Shown here piece after piece: positions 8,390-15,261 of a stretch of 64,000 nt of DNA. Each line of letters starts with the position of its first letter. The first letter of the stretch is position 1. The stretch is taken from positions 124,001-188,000 of the forward strand of contig CAVQWX010000007.1 of NCBI GenBank assembly GCA_963717765.1. The letters are read 5' to 3'. The notes under the pieces were generated by a model. It saw nothing but the letters and a program-made list of their open reading frames with translations. It had not been told where the DNA came from and did not search any database. Source of the DNA: JACDER01 sp963717765. GTDB lineage: Bacteria; Actinomycetota; Thermoleophilia; Gaiellales; Gaiellaceae. The translations under genes were made by a program, and so were the position numbers.

Positions 8390-8959
8390 TCACCGATCCG
8401 GTAACCAGCCTTCTTGGTACGCCGACGGTTGCGACCTCTCCATCCGCGAGTATGCGAGCGAACCGTCCTGCGTCGTCTCGGGCGGTGACGCTCCGTAGCG
8501 GGCTGCGACCTCGTTCTCCGTGTACTCCCCGTACGGTCCGAACTGCTGGTTCTCGCGCGAGCTCATCGCCAGCCCCACGCACGGGCCGTCTCCCGCGCCG
8601 ACGATCACGTGCTCGGTCTTCGGCGGGCAGAAAGCGAAGTCCCACTGCTCGAGCGGCCGCTCTTGGCCCTCGACGATCAGCAGTGCTTTACCGGAGATGA
8701 TGAAGAACGCCTCCGCTTCGGTCTCCCAGTGGTAGATCGAGTTCGGCTCGCCCGGCTCGAGGCGGAAGAGTTGGACGCCCAGCATCGGGGAAAAGTTGTC
8801 GGCCTCCCACTCGTCCTTACCGGTGAACGCGGCGCTCTGGCGGCGGGAGCGGGCGTACCACTGGTGGTCGCGCGCGTTCACGACGAACCAACCCGGGCCG
8901 GTTGCGACCAGCCCTTGTCCGGTGTCTTCGAGTGGCGCCTCGGGGATCACGGCTCGCAT
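8390..8959 (-). CDS. Cupin-domain protein
   Basis: About 189 residues with a double-stranded beta-helix signature: YHWETEAEAFFIISGKALLIVEG carries the first cupin motif in a reduced form and WDFAFCPPKTEHVIVGAGDGPC the second. Both have histidines suitable for metal binding. The ATG at MRAVIPEAPLED was preferred over an upstream start that would run into the tRNA-Tyr promoter region. Substrate unknown; it may be a sugar isomerase-like or sensory cupin. A GC-rich hairpin follows the stop. Confidence 0.78.
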   Translation of the reverse strand: MRAVIPEAPLEDTGQGLVATGPGWFVVNARDHQWYARSRRQSAAFTGKDEWEADNFSPMLGVQLFRLEPGEPNSIYHWETEAEAFFIISGKALLIVEGQERPLEQWDFAFCPPKTEHVIVGAGDGPCVGLAMSSRENQQFGPYGEYTENEVAARYGASPPETTQDGSLAYSRMERSQPSAYQEGWLPDR

Positions 8960-8977
8960 CCTAGAACGCTGACCGAC

Positions 8978-9050
8978 GCGGCTACACTTGCTCGCCTCGG
9001 GGGGGTGTGCCCGAGCGGCCAAAGGGAACGGCTGTAAACCCGTCGGCTCA
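8978..9050 (+). pseudogene. Truncated, defective tRNA-Tyr copy with its promoter region
   Basis: 73 bp repeat the upstream flank, the TACACT -10-like box and the first two-thirds of the intact tRNA-Tyr that lies 160 bp downstream. It ends abruptly inside the variable arm, where palindromic DNA begins. It differs by one extra G in the acceptor G-run and one missing G in the anticodon stem. It has no T-arm or 3' acceptor strand, so it cannot make a tRNA. Confidence 0.85.
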
Positions 9051-9052
9051 TC

Positions 9053-9100
9053 TCCGCTGAAAATCCGCTCGCTTGCGCTCGCATTGCGAATTTCAGCGGA
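9053..9100. repeat. Palindromic repeat, GAAAATC family, copy B
   Basis: Arms TCCGCTGAAAAT and ATTTCAGCGGA enclose CGCTCGCTTGCGCTCGCATTGC, closely matching copy A at 8281. The CCGCT/AGCGG arm replaces CCGCC/GGCGG, a paired change that keeps the stem. It starts 2 nt after the point where the partial tRNA-Tyr copy breaks off. Confidence 0.6.
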
Positions 9101-9159
9101 CGGAAGCCCGCCTCTGCCAGGAAGCGAAGGCTAGGGCGCGGCTACACTTGCTCGCCTCG

Positions 9160-9244
9160 GGGGGTGTGCCCGAGCGGCCAAAGGGAACGGGCTGTAAACC
9201 CGTCGGCTCAGCCTACGGAGGTTCGAATCCTCCCGCCCCCACCA
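9160..9244 (+). tRNA. tRNA-Tyr (anticodon GTA)
   Basis: The acceptor GGGGGTG pairs with CGCCCCC. The anticodon arm is ACGGG-CTGTAAA-CCCGT with anticodon GTA. A long class II variable arm follows, then T-arm GGAGG-TTCGAAT-CCTCC, discriminator A and an encoded CCA. A TACACT -10-like box lies 12 nt upstream of the 5' end, and a terminator hairpin follows. Confidence 0.95.
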
Positions 9245-9275
9245 ACTGTTGTCAGACAAGAAAACACAGCGCAGG

Positions 9276-9300
9276 AACGGCCTCTGTTACAGAGGCCGTT
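9276..9300 (+). terminator. Terminator of tRNA-Tyr
   Basis: A perfect 11-bp stem, AACGGCCTCTG and CAGAGGCCGTT, with a 3-nt loop and a T-rich tail (TGTGTTTG), 31 nt after the tRNA. Confidence 0.75.
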
Positions 9301-9346
9301 TGTGTTTGAGTCTCCTTGCGTCTCGTTGTAAAAACGTAATAAATTG

Positions 9347-9376
9347 AAAAACCCTCGGAGCGAAACGCTCCAAGGG
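9347..9376 (-). terminator. Intrinsic terminator of the minus-strand lipoprotein cluster
   Basis: Read on the minus strand, CCCTTGGAGCG-TTT-CGCTCCGAGGG is followed by TTTTTC, a classical intrinsic terminator with a single C-A mismatch. It lies about 50 bp after the stop of the secreted-protein gene. A second hairpin (AGGGCGGAAG/CTTCCGCCCT, 9382-9410) sits between. Confidence 0.75.
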
Positions 9377-9428
9377 CTGTGAGGGCGGAAGTCATCGGTG
9401 CTTCCGCCCTGTCTGCGGAGGTGGTGGT

Positions 9429-10124
9429 CTAAGGGAAGCCGCCGCCGAACCCTTGTCCGCTCTGGTCGTCGACAAGATAAAAGCCGGTAGGGGCAAGCCC
9501 CATACCGAAGTGCAGATTCCCGACACAACGCAGGTACCAGACAGGCGGGGATGAGCCAACGGGCCCGCCTTGCGTCCAGGGCGTGATTGTCTCAAAGCGC
9601 CGAACGAGCGTTGCTGATACGAGCCTGCCGCCCATTTTCTTTGCGAACGAGGCGAGACGCGCGATGCTCGTATGCGCTTTGAGCCCTTGCTCGACCTGAA
9701 CGAGGTATGCACTCTGCGGAAGCTTCCCGGCAATGAGGCTTCGCTTGATACGGATGAACTGATAGGGCGACGAGAACCCTAGGCCGGGTAGTGCGGGCAC
9801 CACCAGCTCAGCTCTGAGTTGAAGACGTCCGCTCACGACCGAGACAGTCTTCACGGACATGTCGTAGCCACTTGCGTCGAAGAGCCCAGCGTACGCGTTT
9901 ACATAGACAAACCCCGAGTGCTTCCCGGCGATCAGCGATGCCGGCGTCGGTGGACCGAAGACGAACGGAGCCTGGTGGCTAGCGCCTTTCGCAACGGTCT
10001 GGAACGGCAGCCTAGGCTTAGACTTTGCGCCGTAAGCTCGGCTGTTTCCGCTCGCGAGGCCGGCCGAAACCGGGCAAATCGCGAGGGCGACAGACAAGCC
10101 GACAGCTCCGAGCACGAGTCTCAT
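9429..10124 (-). CDS. Secreted protein of unknown function
   Basis: 231 residues with an N-terminal signal peptide (LGAVGLSVALAICPVSAGLASG) and a good AAAGGAG ribosome site 5 nt before the ATG. The mature part has no motif I recognise; it contains alternating beta-like stretches and a Gly-rich end (QSGQGFGGGFP). It is the last gene of a minus-strand run that includes two small lipoproteins. The surrounding DNA is visibly AT-richer than the rest of the window, which suggests acquired DNA. Confidence 0.65.
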   Translation of the reverse strand: MRLVLGAVGLSVALAICPVSAGLASGNSRAYGAKSKPRLPFQTVAKGASHQAPFVFGPPTPASLIAGKHSGFVYVNAYAGLFDASGYDMSVKTVSVVSGRLQLRAELVVPALPGLGFSSPYQFIRIKRSLIAGKLPQSAYLVQVEQGLKAHTSIARLASFAKKMGGRLVSATLVRRFETITPWTQGGPVGSSPPVWYLRCVGNLHFGMGLAPTGFYLVDDQSGQGFGGGFP

Positions 10125-10151
10125 GCTTACTCCTTTCCGTCAGACGGCCTC

Positions 10152-10430
10152 TCAGTTGTGGACGAACAGGCCGGTGCTGGAGTCCGTCACCTGGTGGTCG
10201 TCCACGTCGTAAAAAGATGTCCCGAATGGTGAGCGGGAGTCTGAGAATGTGCAGGCGTAGTCCCAGTAGGTCGCTCGCTCGCACCTCACGCGAGCGTTCG
10301 GGTCGTACCGTTCGAGCCACTTTGCCGTATCGCTCGCGGACATCTTCCTGCCGCCGGCGCACGCTGCCAGCGCGAGCACTGAGACCGCGACCATTGCCAC
10401 AGCCGCTAGGGCAACAAGCATCTTGGTCAT
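10152..10430 (-). CDS. Small lipoprotein, paralogue of the next gene
   Basis: 92 residues: a signal sequence with lipobox LAAC at about residue 21-24, then a short domain with KMSASDTAKWLERY, two cysteines around WDYAC, and FYDVDDHQVTDS. Its ATG overlaps the stop of the upstream paralogue as ATGA and has an AGGAG site. Pairing the two sequences (CAGG-KMSA-TA-W, C-A-WDY-C, FY-VD-H-VTD) shows a tandem gene duplication. Function unknown. Confidence 0.65.
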   Translation of the reverse strand: MTKMLVALAAVAMVAVSVLALAACAGGRKMSASDTAKWLERYDPNARVRCERATYWDYACTFSDSRSPFGTSFYDVDDHQVTDSSTGLFVHN

Positions 10431-10750
10431 GCTGGCTCCTTTCCAAGCAGGGCTGGTGCGTTGGTATCTGTGACCTTGTGGGCGTCGACGTTGTAGAAAG
10501 CGCTCTTCGGGAAAGCGAAGCTGGAGCGGATTCCGAGTCTGCAGCGATAGTCCCAGTGCGCGGCAGGCACGCAACTCACGTCGTCGTAGTGTGAATGCTG
10601 TTCGATCCATCTTGCGGTTCCGTTCGCGGACATCTTCGTGCCTCCGGCGCACGCTGTGAGCGCGAGCGCTGAGAGCGCGACCATCGCCAGAGCAGCCGTG
10701 TCCCTCATCGCTCTTGACGGCCCGGGAAGCGGCGCAAGCATTCTTGTCAT
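10427..10750 (-). CDS. Small lipoprotein, tandem paralogue
   Basis: 107 residues. The lipobox LTAC lies in a signal sequence that begins after a 14-residue polar leader, so the true start may be the internal MRDTAAL methionine. The mature part (KMSANGTARWIEQH, WDYRCRLG, FYNVDAHKVTDTN) matches the downstream lipoprotein. Predicted to be anchored to the outer face of the membrane. Role unknown. Confidence 0.62.
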   Translation of the reverse strand: MTRMLAPLPGPSRAMRDTAALAMVALSALALTACAGGTKMSANGTARWIEQHSHYDDVSCVPAAHWDYRCRLGIRSSFAFPKSAFYNVDAHKVTDTNAPALLGKEPA

Positions 10751-10765
10751 GTCTGCTCCTTCTGC

Positions 10766-11329
10766 TCAGCGGCACCAAAACGCCGGCGACTCGGTGTGCA
10801 TAATCGGTTCGTTCGTGTCGGTGCGGCTGACTGAAGCGGCGACCCTGTATTGCTCGTGGTCGCAGCCATCGTCCCACTCATCGGGGGATAGGGATCCAGC
10901 CCAGCTCGAGAGAGCAACCGAGTACGGCGTTCCACTCGGCTGCGGACTGAAGTCCGTCAGGTGCACGACACGGTCGTAGACAACAGCGCGGTCGGTGAGG
11001 CCCCGAAGAACTTGCACCTCGGCTGACGCGTTCGTGATCGGGCCCTTGACATCGACCTGAACGGACTCGATAGCTCCGTTGCTGCGGACGAAATCAAGGT
11101 CGAGGAAATGCATCGGCGGAATCGAGGGCAGCTTTTGCTGCGATGACTGATCTTCGCCCGTCACCGAGCTCGAATGGCGCATCCCCGATCCGCATGAGGT
11201 CAGGACAAGGATCGCGATGACTGCTGCAACTACATGTGCAGGTCGCATGCTCTGACTGTTTGGACGACCTCCGCGGGCTGAGGTTAGCCACGCGGTCCAT
11301 CTACTGCGATTGAAGAAACCACATTGCAT
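10766..11329 (-). CDS. Putative lipoprotein
   Basis: 187 residues. A lipobox LTSC lies at residues 43-46, after a long polar leader. The ATG was chosen because AGGAGG lies 6 nt before it; the internal methionine MRPAHVV would give a more usual signal peptide but has no ribosome site. The mature domain is beta-rich and ends ESPAFWCR; I do not recognise it. It heads the minus-strand cluster, just downstream of a 12-bp perfect inverted repeat. Confidence 0.6.
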   Translation of the reverse strand: MQCGFFNRSRWTAWLTSARGGRPNSQSMRPAHVVAAVIAILVLTSCGSGMRHSSSVTGEDQSSQQKLPSIPPMHFLDLDFVRSNGAIESVQVDVKGPITNASAEVQVLRGLTDRAVVYDRVVHLTDFSPQPSGTPYSVALSSWAGSLSPDEWDDGCDHEQYRVAASVSRTDTNEPIMHTESPAFWCR

Positions 11330-11341
11330 GGCTTACCTCCT

Positions 11342-11398
11342 GTTTGAGAACGGTGTACTGCAGCCAAAATGTTCAAGTGCAATACGCCGTTCTCAAAC
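11342..11398. promoter_or_regulatory. Perfect 12-bp inverted repeat upstream of the lipoprotein cluster
   Basis: GTTTGAGAACGG and CCGTTCTCAAAC are exact complements 33 bp apart. The left arm abuts the ribosome site of the lipoprotein gene, so it could be an operator or a leader stem-loop. Only one pair is present; there is no array. Confidence 0.4.
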
Positions 11399-11479
11399 CC
11401 GATGATGATAAAGAACATCCTCGATGCCTGCTAATGGCTAGAGCACCGAAAACTGTTTCTATCTATACAACGACCGGGG

Positions 11480-11485
11480 TATAAT
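11480..11485 (+). promoter_or_regulatory. -10 box (TATAAT) of the small basic protein gene
   Basis: A consensus TATAAT lies 13 nt before the ATG. A TTCTAT at the right spacing is only a weak -35. The perfect -10 is unusual in this GC-rich window. Confidence 0.45.
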
Positions 11486-11498
11486 CGCAAGAAGGAAT

Positions 11499-11708
11499 AT
11501 GAAGCTCAATAAAGCCAAGCGTGAGTACCTCTACGACTGGCTTCTCGACGGCACCGAGCTAGCACGACTCCAGAAGTTGGTTGAGCAGGTGAAGGCTAAC
11601 CCTGTGAAGCGTCGCTCTAGACGCTACGCCGTCCGAAACCCGGATGGCACGATCTACCGCCGACCTAAGAGCCGTCGTCGGAAGCCGGCTTCTTCCTCTG
11701 ACGCCTGA
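11499..11708 (+). CDS. Small basic hypothetical protein
   Basis: 69 residues beginning MKLNKAKREYLYDWLLDG, with a helical N-terminal half and an Arg/Lys-rich C-terminus (RRPKSRRRKP) that could bind nucleic acid. AAGAAGGA precedes the ATG and a TATAAT box is nearby. No family recognised. It lies in the AT-richer islet between tRNA-Tyr and the flavoprotein gene. The 187 bp after it hold only a short hairpin (TCTCACCTGTGAGA). Confidence 0.5.
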   Translation: MKLNKAKREYLYDWLLDGTELARLQKLVEQVKANPVKRRSRRYAVRNPDGTIYRRPKSRRRKPASSSDA

Positions 11709-11895
11709 CTTTGGGACGATTCTCACCTGTGAGAAGATAAAGAAGATCTGAGAGAGGTTCCGGAGGGTTTGAAAGATGTCCTCTCAAGCCCACTCAACCA
11801 TCGGCTTGCTGGGAAGTCACAAAGGCAGTCGCGAGCCCGAGCGAAAAAATCGCGAGCACGGAGGTTTGAAGAGCTGTCCGGTTAGATTGGCCGCC

Positions 11896-13029
11896 ATGCG
11901 CTCTTACGACGCGATCGTGGTCGGCGCCGGGCCGGCGGGCTCGGTGACCGCGCTGCGCCTCGCGCGCGAGGGAGCCTCCGTCCTCCTCCTCGATCGCGCG
12001 AAGTTCCCGCGGGACAAGCCCTGCGGCGGCGGCCTCACCTATCGAGCGATTCGCGAGCTCCCAGTCGACGTGTCGCCGGTGGTGGAGGACGTCGTCGACC
12101 GCTTCGAGTTCTCCTTCCGGTACCGGCTCCGGTTCGAGCGCAAGAGCGCCGGGTCGATCATCCTCATGACGCAGCGCCGGCGTCTGGACGCGTTCCTCGC
12201 GGACCAGGCGGTGGCCGCGGGCGCCGAGTTTCGGGACGACACGAAGGTGTTCTCCGTCTCCGAGGACGGAACGGTGCGGTTCGGCGACGGCGTCGTCGGA
12301 GCGGAGGTCGTCGTCGGCGCTGACGGCGTCAACGGCGTCACGACCCGGTCGCTCGGCCTCGAGCAGCGCTACCGCTACGGCGTGGCTCTCGAGGGCAACG
12401 TTCCCTACCGGCAGACGAGCGAGCGACGCTTCCGCGGCCGCGCCGTACTCGAGCTCGGGGTGGTGCCGGGCGGATACGGGTGGGTCTTCGCCAAGAGCGA
12501 CCACGTCAACGTCGGCGTTGGCGGGTGGGACACGGAAGGCCCGCGGCTACGCGCGCACCTCGCCCGCCTCTGCGCGGCGCACGGGATCCGCGAAGGCTCC
12601 GTCGAGTCGCTTCGCGGCTACCGCCTCCCGCTCCGGCAGCGGGGCGACGCTCTTGGCAAAGGCCGCGTCCTGCTGATCGGCGATGCCGCCGGCCTCGTCG
12701 ATCCGCTTTCCGGTGACGGCATGTATGAAGCGTTCGTGAGCGCCCGGCTGGCGGCGGACGCCGTCCACGCCGACGACCTCGAGGGGTATGCGGGGCGTCT
12801 CAACGCTGCACTCGGCTCGAACGCGGCCGCCTCCTGGGCGGCAAAACGGGCCCTCGACCGCTTCCCGCGAACGATCTACGGCTTCGCGCGGATCCCCGTC
12901 GTGTGGCGCTTCGCCGACGCGCTGCTACGGGGCGAGCTGAAGTCCCCGAGCGAGGCCGTGGGCGCCATGAAGGCGCCGCTCAAGATCGTCAAGGCTCTCG
13001 GTAAGATCGACGAGCGCTTGGCGGCGTAG
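11896..13029 (+). CDS. Geranylgeranyl-reductase-family FAD-dependent oxidoreductase
   Basis: 377 residues. The N-terminal Rossmann motif VVGAGPAGSVTALRLAREG with the acidic end LLLDRAKFPRDKPCGGGL, and the later VLLIGDAAGLVDPLSGDGM, place it in the GGR/PHBH-like flavoprotein family that reduces isoprenoid double bonds or hydroxylates. The start at MRSYDAIVVG fits the domain; a longer frame upstream lacks one. The last codons and the stop lie inside the acceptor stem of the following tRNA-Met, an overlap of 10 nt. Substrate unknown; menaquinone or lipid prenyl groups are possible. Confidence 0.85.
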   Translation: MRSYDAIVVGAGPAGSVTALRLAREGASVLLLDRAKFPRDKPCGGGLTYRAIRELPVDVSPVVEDVVDRFEFSFRYRLRFERKSAGSIILMTQRRRLDAFLADQAVAAGAEFRDDTKVFSVSEDGTVRFGDGVVGAEVVVGADGVNGVTTRSLGLEQRYRYGVALEGNVPYRQTSERRFRGRAVLELGVVPGGYGWVFAKSDHVNVGVGGWDTEGPRLRAHLARLCAAHGIREGSVESLRGYRLPLRQRGDALGKGRVLLIGDAAGLVDPLSGDGMYEAFVSARLAADAVHADDLEGYAGRLNAALGSNAAASWAAKRALDRFPRTIYGFARIPVVWRFADALLRGELKSPSEAVGAMKAPLKIVKALGKIDERLAA

Positions 13030-13092
13030 CTCAGTGGTTAGAGCGGCGGACTCATAACCCGCAGGTCGGTGGTTCGAATCCACCCGCCGCTA
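13020..13092 (+). tRNA. tRNA-Met (anticodon CAT), probably elongator
   Basis: Acceptor GGCGGCG pairs with CGCCGCT; D-arm GCTC/GAGC; anticodon loop CTCATAA; T-arm GGTGG-TTCGAAT-CCACC; discriminator A. The CCA is not encoded. The paired 1-72 position and the absence of three G-C pairs beside the loop argue against an initiator. A tRNA-Ile with a modified CAT anticodon cannot be fully excluded. It overlaps the end of the flavoprotein gene. Confidence 0.93.
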
Positions 13093-13104
13093 TCCGGAGC
13101 CCTC

Positions 13105-13326
13105 CTAAAAACCCGCGCCGGACGAACGACGACGCAGCGAAGACGTCTCGTTGTCGGTGCCGAGGTTCTCACCGAGGCCGTCCGGGAGCGTCCCCTCGTC
13201 GGCGCACGGCCTGAGCACGAAGTGGTCGCCGTGATCCTCGAGCTCGACGAAGCGTGTGCTCCAGCGCGTGGCCACTTCGGCGGGAAGGTTGACGTGGCCT
13301 CCGTTGACGATCTTGAATCGCTTCAT
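13105..13326 (-). CDS. Orphan AbrB/MazE-type antitoxin-like protein
   Basis: 73 residues. MKRFKIVNGGHVNLPAEVATRW and VELEDHGDHFVLRP follow the SpoVT/AbrB swapped-hairpin pattern used by VapB and MazE antitoxins. No PIN or MazF toxin follows it; the DNA downstream is tRNA-Met on the other strand. It is probably an orphan or decaying antitoxin. Its start codon overlaps, on the opposite strand, that of a frameshifted secreted protein. Confidence 0.55.
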   Translation of the reverse strand: MKRFKIVNGGHVNLPAEVATRWSTRFVELEDHGDHFVLRPCADEGTLPDGLGENLGTDNETSSLRRRSSGAGF

Positions 13327-13675
13327 GCTCGCCTCGTTCCTCCTTGCGATTGGGTTCGTCGCGGCCGGGCCGCCCAGTAATAGTTCGGTTTCCGTTCTAC
13401 CCGAATCTGGCGACGTAAACACAATCTTTGCTTTTCGCGGCACGGGCTGGCAGCCGCGCCTGAAAGTGACCGCTTCCTACTTCCTCGTTTCAGGCCGGGG
13501 AGGGGGCGCCCGGAAGACGTTCACCTTCGCGCCGGGCCGAAAAACGGGAGCTTTCTCTTCCGCCTGACGCGCCCGATCGGGCTCGTCGACTCTGGCGTGA
13601 TCTCGCGCATGTGTTTCCGGCAGAGGAAGGTGCGCGCGTGCAGCGACTTCTACGTTGCGCCGCCCTCAGCGCGGG
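13325..13675 (+). pseudogene. Frameshifted secreted protein remnant
   Basis: The first part starts MLASFLLAIGFVAAG, a signal peptide, then a beta-rich stretch to FAPGRKTGAFS, where the frame ends at a TGA. Shifting by one base at about 13552 restores an open, sensible continuation (FRLTRPIGLVDSGVISRMCF...CSDFYVAPPSA). A single-base loss near 13552 would explain this. No stop ends the second frame before rpmG, so the 3' end is also damaged or uncertain. Function unknown. Confidence 0.45.
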
Positions 13676-13716
13676 GAGCCGGGCGCGGGCGGCGCTCGTC
13701 CTCCAGCAGTAGCGGC

Positions 13717-13722
13717 TACACT
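13717..13722 (+). promoter_or_regulatory. Probable -10 box (TACACT) for the rpmG-secE-nusG-rplKA operon
   Basis: GCGGCTACACTT matches the context of the box upstream of tRNA-Tyr (GCGGCTACACTT), which suggests a shared strong promoter form for translation genes. It lies 57 nt before rpmG. No good -35 is seen. Confidence 0.4.
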
Positions 13723-13778
13723 TTCGTCCCGCGCCGGGAGAGTCGCTCTCGGCCTGTCCTTCTTCCTAGAGAGCAGAG

Positions 13779-13940
13779 ATGGCAACCGGAGTCAGAGTCG
13801 CAATCACGCTCGCGTGCACCGAGTGCAAGCGACGCAACTACCAGACGAACAAGTCGAAGCGGAACACACCTGACCGCGTGGAGTTCAAGAAGTACTGCCG
13901 CTGGTGCGGGTGCCATACGCCCCACCGCGAGACCCGCTGA
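13779..13940 (+). CDS. rpmG: 50S ribosomal protein L33
   Basis: 53 residues, small and basic, with the zinc-binding pairs CTEC and CRWC of the C+ form of L33, followed by GCHTPHRETR. L33 sits near the E site of the large subunit. AGAGAGCAGAG precedes the ATG; its stop overlaps the secE start as TGATG. The order rpmG-secE-nusG is standard for the phylum. Confidence 0.95.
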   Translation: MATGVRVAITLACTECKRRNYQTNKSKRNTPDRVEFKKYCRWCGCHTPHRETR

Positions 13941-14275
13941 TGGCTCGTCAGACGAGAGCACAACGACGCGCCCGCCGGGCTGAGCGCGGCCCCGTGACTG
14001 CGGGCGAAGCCGCCCTTCCGGGAGGGCCTCCACCTCCTCCGCCTCGCCCGACCGCACGCGCCGACGAGCAGCCGCAGCCCGAGCCGAAGCGTCGCCTCCC
14101 CGGCGCGCAGTTCGTCTCGGAGTCCTGGGGCGAGCTCAAGAAGGTCGAGTGGCCGACGCAGAAGCAGATCATCCAGGCGACGGTCGTCGTCCTCGTCGCG
14201 TGCATTATCGTGGGCACGTACCTCTGGCTGGCGGACCTCGTGTTCAAGCCGCTCGTCGAGAAGGTCTTCATCTAA
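13940..14275 (+). CDS. secE: Preprotein translocase subunit SecE
   Basis: 111 residues: a proline- and arginine-rich N-terminal tail of about 55 residues (including PPPPPPR), then the conserved SWGELKKVEWPTQKQIIQAT amphipathic segment and one transmembrane helix. SecE clamps SecY in the translocon. The N-terminal tail is longer than in E. coli-type single-helix forms. Coupled to rpmG and followed by nusG after 16 nt. Confidence 0.95.
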   Translation: MARQTRAQRRARRAERGPVTAGEAALPGGPPPPPPRPTARADEQPQPEPKRRLPGAQFVSESWGELKKVEWPTQKQIIQATVVVLVACIIVGTYLWLADLVFKPLVEKVFI

Positions 14276-14291
14276 CTATCAAGGACGGCAG

Positions 14292-14828
14292 ATGTTTCGT
14301 TGGTATGTCATCAACACGTATTCGGGCCATGAGAACAAGGTGCGCCAGAACCTCGAGCACCGGATCCAGTCCATGCACATGGGCAACAGATTCCGGCGCG
14401 TCGTCGTTCCGACCGACCAGGTGATCGAGACGAAGGACGGCCAGAAGGTGCAGACCGAGAAGCGCGTCCTCCCCGGCTACGTGCTGGTGAACATGAACCT
14501 GGACGACGACGCGTGGACGCTCGTCAAGAACACGCCCGGTGTGACCGGCTTCGTCGGCGCCGGCTCGCCGCCTGCGCCCGTCCCGCTGTCGCAGGGTGAG
14601 GTCGACCGCATTCTCCACACAGGGACCGGCGCAGCCGAACGCGCGCGCGCACAGGTCGAGTTCACGCTCGGCGAGTCGGTCAAGGTCACCTCGGGCCCGC
14701 TGTCCGATTTCGACGGCGAGATCGTGGACGTAAACCCCGACCAGCAGAAGCTGAAGGTTCTGGTAGACATCTTCGAGCGGCAGGTGCCGGTCGAGCTCGG
14801 ATTCGACCAGGTGAAGAAGATCGACTGA
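14292..14828 (+). CDS. nusG: Transcription termination/antitermination factor NusG
   Basis: 178 residues. The NGN domain (WYVINTYSGHENKVRQNL, RVLPGYVLVNM, NTPGVTGFVG) is followed by a linker and a C-terminal KOW domain (GESVKVTSGPLSDFDGEIVDVN). NusG binds RNA polymerase and links it to Rho or to the leading ribosome through S10, relevant here because the downstream operon depends on coupled translation. AAGGACGGCAG precedes the ATG. Confidence 0.96.
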   Translation: MFRWYVINTYSGHENKVRQNLEHRIQSMHMGNRFRRVVVPTDQVIETKDGQKVQTEKRVLPGYVLVNMNLDDDAWTLVKNTPGVTGFVGAGSPPAPVPLSQGEVDRILHTGTGAAERARAQVEFTLGESVKVTSGPLSDFDGEIVDVNPDQQKLKVLVDIFERQVPVELGFDQVKKID

Positions 14829-14835
14829 TGGCGTA

Positions 14836-15261
14836 ATGGCGAAAAAAGTCCTCACACTCATCAAGCTGCAGATCCCCGGCGGGCAGGCGAACCCTGCTCC
14901 TCCGGTCGGCCCAGCGCTCGGCCAGCACGGCGTCAACATCATGGAGTTCTGCAAGGCGTTCAACGCCCAGACCGCGCAGGCGAACGGACGGATCACCCCG
15001 GTGGAGATCACGGTCTACGAGGACCGCTCGTTCACCTTCATCACGAAGACGCCGCCGGCGGCCGTTCTCATCAAGGAGGCGCTCAACATTCCGAAGGGCT
15101 CGGGCGAGCCCAACCGCGAGAAGGTGGGCCGCCTCACGCGCAAGCAGCTGCAGGACATCGCCGAGGTCAAGCTCGAGGACCTGAACGCAAGAGATGTCGA
15201 GGCAGCGATGGAGGTCGTCGCGGGTACCGCGCGCTCGATGGGCGTGGAGGTGGACAAGTGA
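14836..15261 (+). CDS. rplK: 50S ribosomal protein L11
   Basis: 141 residues of usual length. The N-terminal KLQIPGGQANPAPPVGPALGQHGVNIMEFCKAFN holds the proline-rich switch near the GTPase centre; the C-terminal domain binds 23S rRNA. Stop and rplA start overlap (GTGA). Confidence 0.97.
   Translation: MAKKVLTLIKLQIPGGQANPAPPVGPALGQHGVNIMEFCKAFNAQTAQANGRITPVEITVYEDRSFTFITKTPPAAVLIKEALNIPKGSGEPNREKVGRLTRKQLQDIAEVKLEDLNARDVEAAMEVVAGTARSMGVEVDK

Noticed and set aside
9160..9270. Attachment site at the 3' end of tRNA-Tyr for an integrated element
   Set aside because: No second copy of the tRNA 3' end and no integrase within the islet.
9208..9528. Minus-strand open frame ending GGGRIRTSVG
   Set aside because: It is the antisense translation of tRNA-Tyr and its flank, a familiar artefact.
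11342..11398. Possible CRISPR repeat pair (GTTTGAGAAC)
   Set aside because: Only one inverted pair, no direct repeats, spacers or cas genes.
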